Below, piece after piece: positions 5,529 to 5,645 of a DNA stretch of 5,645 nucleotides. Below the pieces are notes generated by a model, which searched no databases, was not told where the DNA came from, and saw nothing but the letters and a program-made list of their open reading frames with translations. The stretch lies in NCBI GenBank assembly GCA_003645605.1, contig QNAY01000106.1, forward strand, positions 1-5,645. The letters are read 5' to 3'. The translations under genes were made by a program, and so were the position numbers. The stretch is from Thermodesulfobacteriota bacterium. GTDB lineage: Bacteria > Desulfobacterota > Dissulfuribacteria > Dissulfuribacterales > UBA3076. Each line of letters begins with the position of its first letter. Within the stretch, counting starts at the first letter, position 1.

Positions 5529-5645
5529 GTGTCTGAACGAAAACTAACCAAAACTGTCATTTCGAGCAAAGCGAGAAATCTTATCGTACTGAAAATACAG
5601 GCATTAAAGATTTCTCCCTACGGTCGAAATGACAAAAAGAGGGGT
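5529..5645. repeat. Right copy of the perfect 117-bp inverted repeat
   Basis: This is the exact reverse complement of 1-117. The internal hairpin arms are 5555-5582 and 5607-5634. It lies 123 bp past the DUF166 stop codon, so the two copies flank the five genes with their AACCAAAAC sides facing inward. Just inside it, 5514-5529 resembles the end of the leftmost gene, so the homology may run on imperfectly. Confidence 0.95.

Overview
The window is a 5.6 kb chromosomal-type segment, probably from a Desulfobacterota-like (deltaproteobacterial) anaerobe. That placement is an inference. It rests on moderate GC, the mix of a soluble SPFH/zinc-ribbon protein, a SYLF protein, an iron-type alcohol dehydrogenase and an archaeal-flavoured DUF166 protein, and on dispersed palindromic repeats of the 'TGTCATTTCGA...AGAAATCTT' kind. 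No phage, plasmid, CRISPR, rRNA or tRNA signal is visible.

Layout: a perfect 117-bp inverted repeat forms both ends (1-117 and 5529-5645). Each copy is itself a long imperfect hairpin. Inside are two divergent transcription units. Leftward (minus strand) run an SPFH-domain protein with three C-terminal zinc ribbons (1412-2545) and, 4 bp after its stop, a cytoplasmic protein with two zinc ribbons and a visible internal duplication (121-1407, GTG start). Rightward (plus strand) run a secreted SYLF-domain protein (2809-3537), an iron-containing alcohol dehydrogenase (3581-4756) and a DUF166 protein (4773-5405). Gaps of 43 and 16 bp suggest one operon.

The divergent intergenic region (2546-2808) holds a 112-bp segment bounded by 17-bp inverted repeats (2594-2705), which looks like a MITE or a pair of LacI-type operators. 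It also holds a good sigma70-type promoter (TTGAGA, 17-bp spacer, TATAAA) for the rightward genes. A perfect 8+3+8 palindrome sits exactly on its -10 box. Fourteen bases of the 112-bp segment's end recur at the junction of the two leftward genes, where they supply the start codon of the second gene.

How the genes work together: the SPFH/zinc-ribbon pair resembles the membrane-stress scaffold theme of Bacillus YdjI and its zinc-ribbon partner YdjG. The SYLF protein is a secreted, probably lipid-binding, envelope protein. A membrane or envelope role for the left half is therefore plausible but unproven. The dehydrogenase and the DUF166 protein look metabolic, and their link to the envelope genes is unknown. 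The most unusual items are the exact long inverted repeats around the whole block, the duplicated zinc-ribbon protein beside the SPFH gene, and the recurrence of the GTAAGCGTTYACAG motif.
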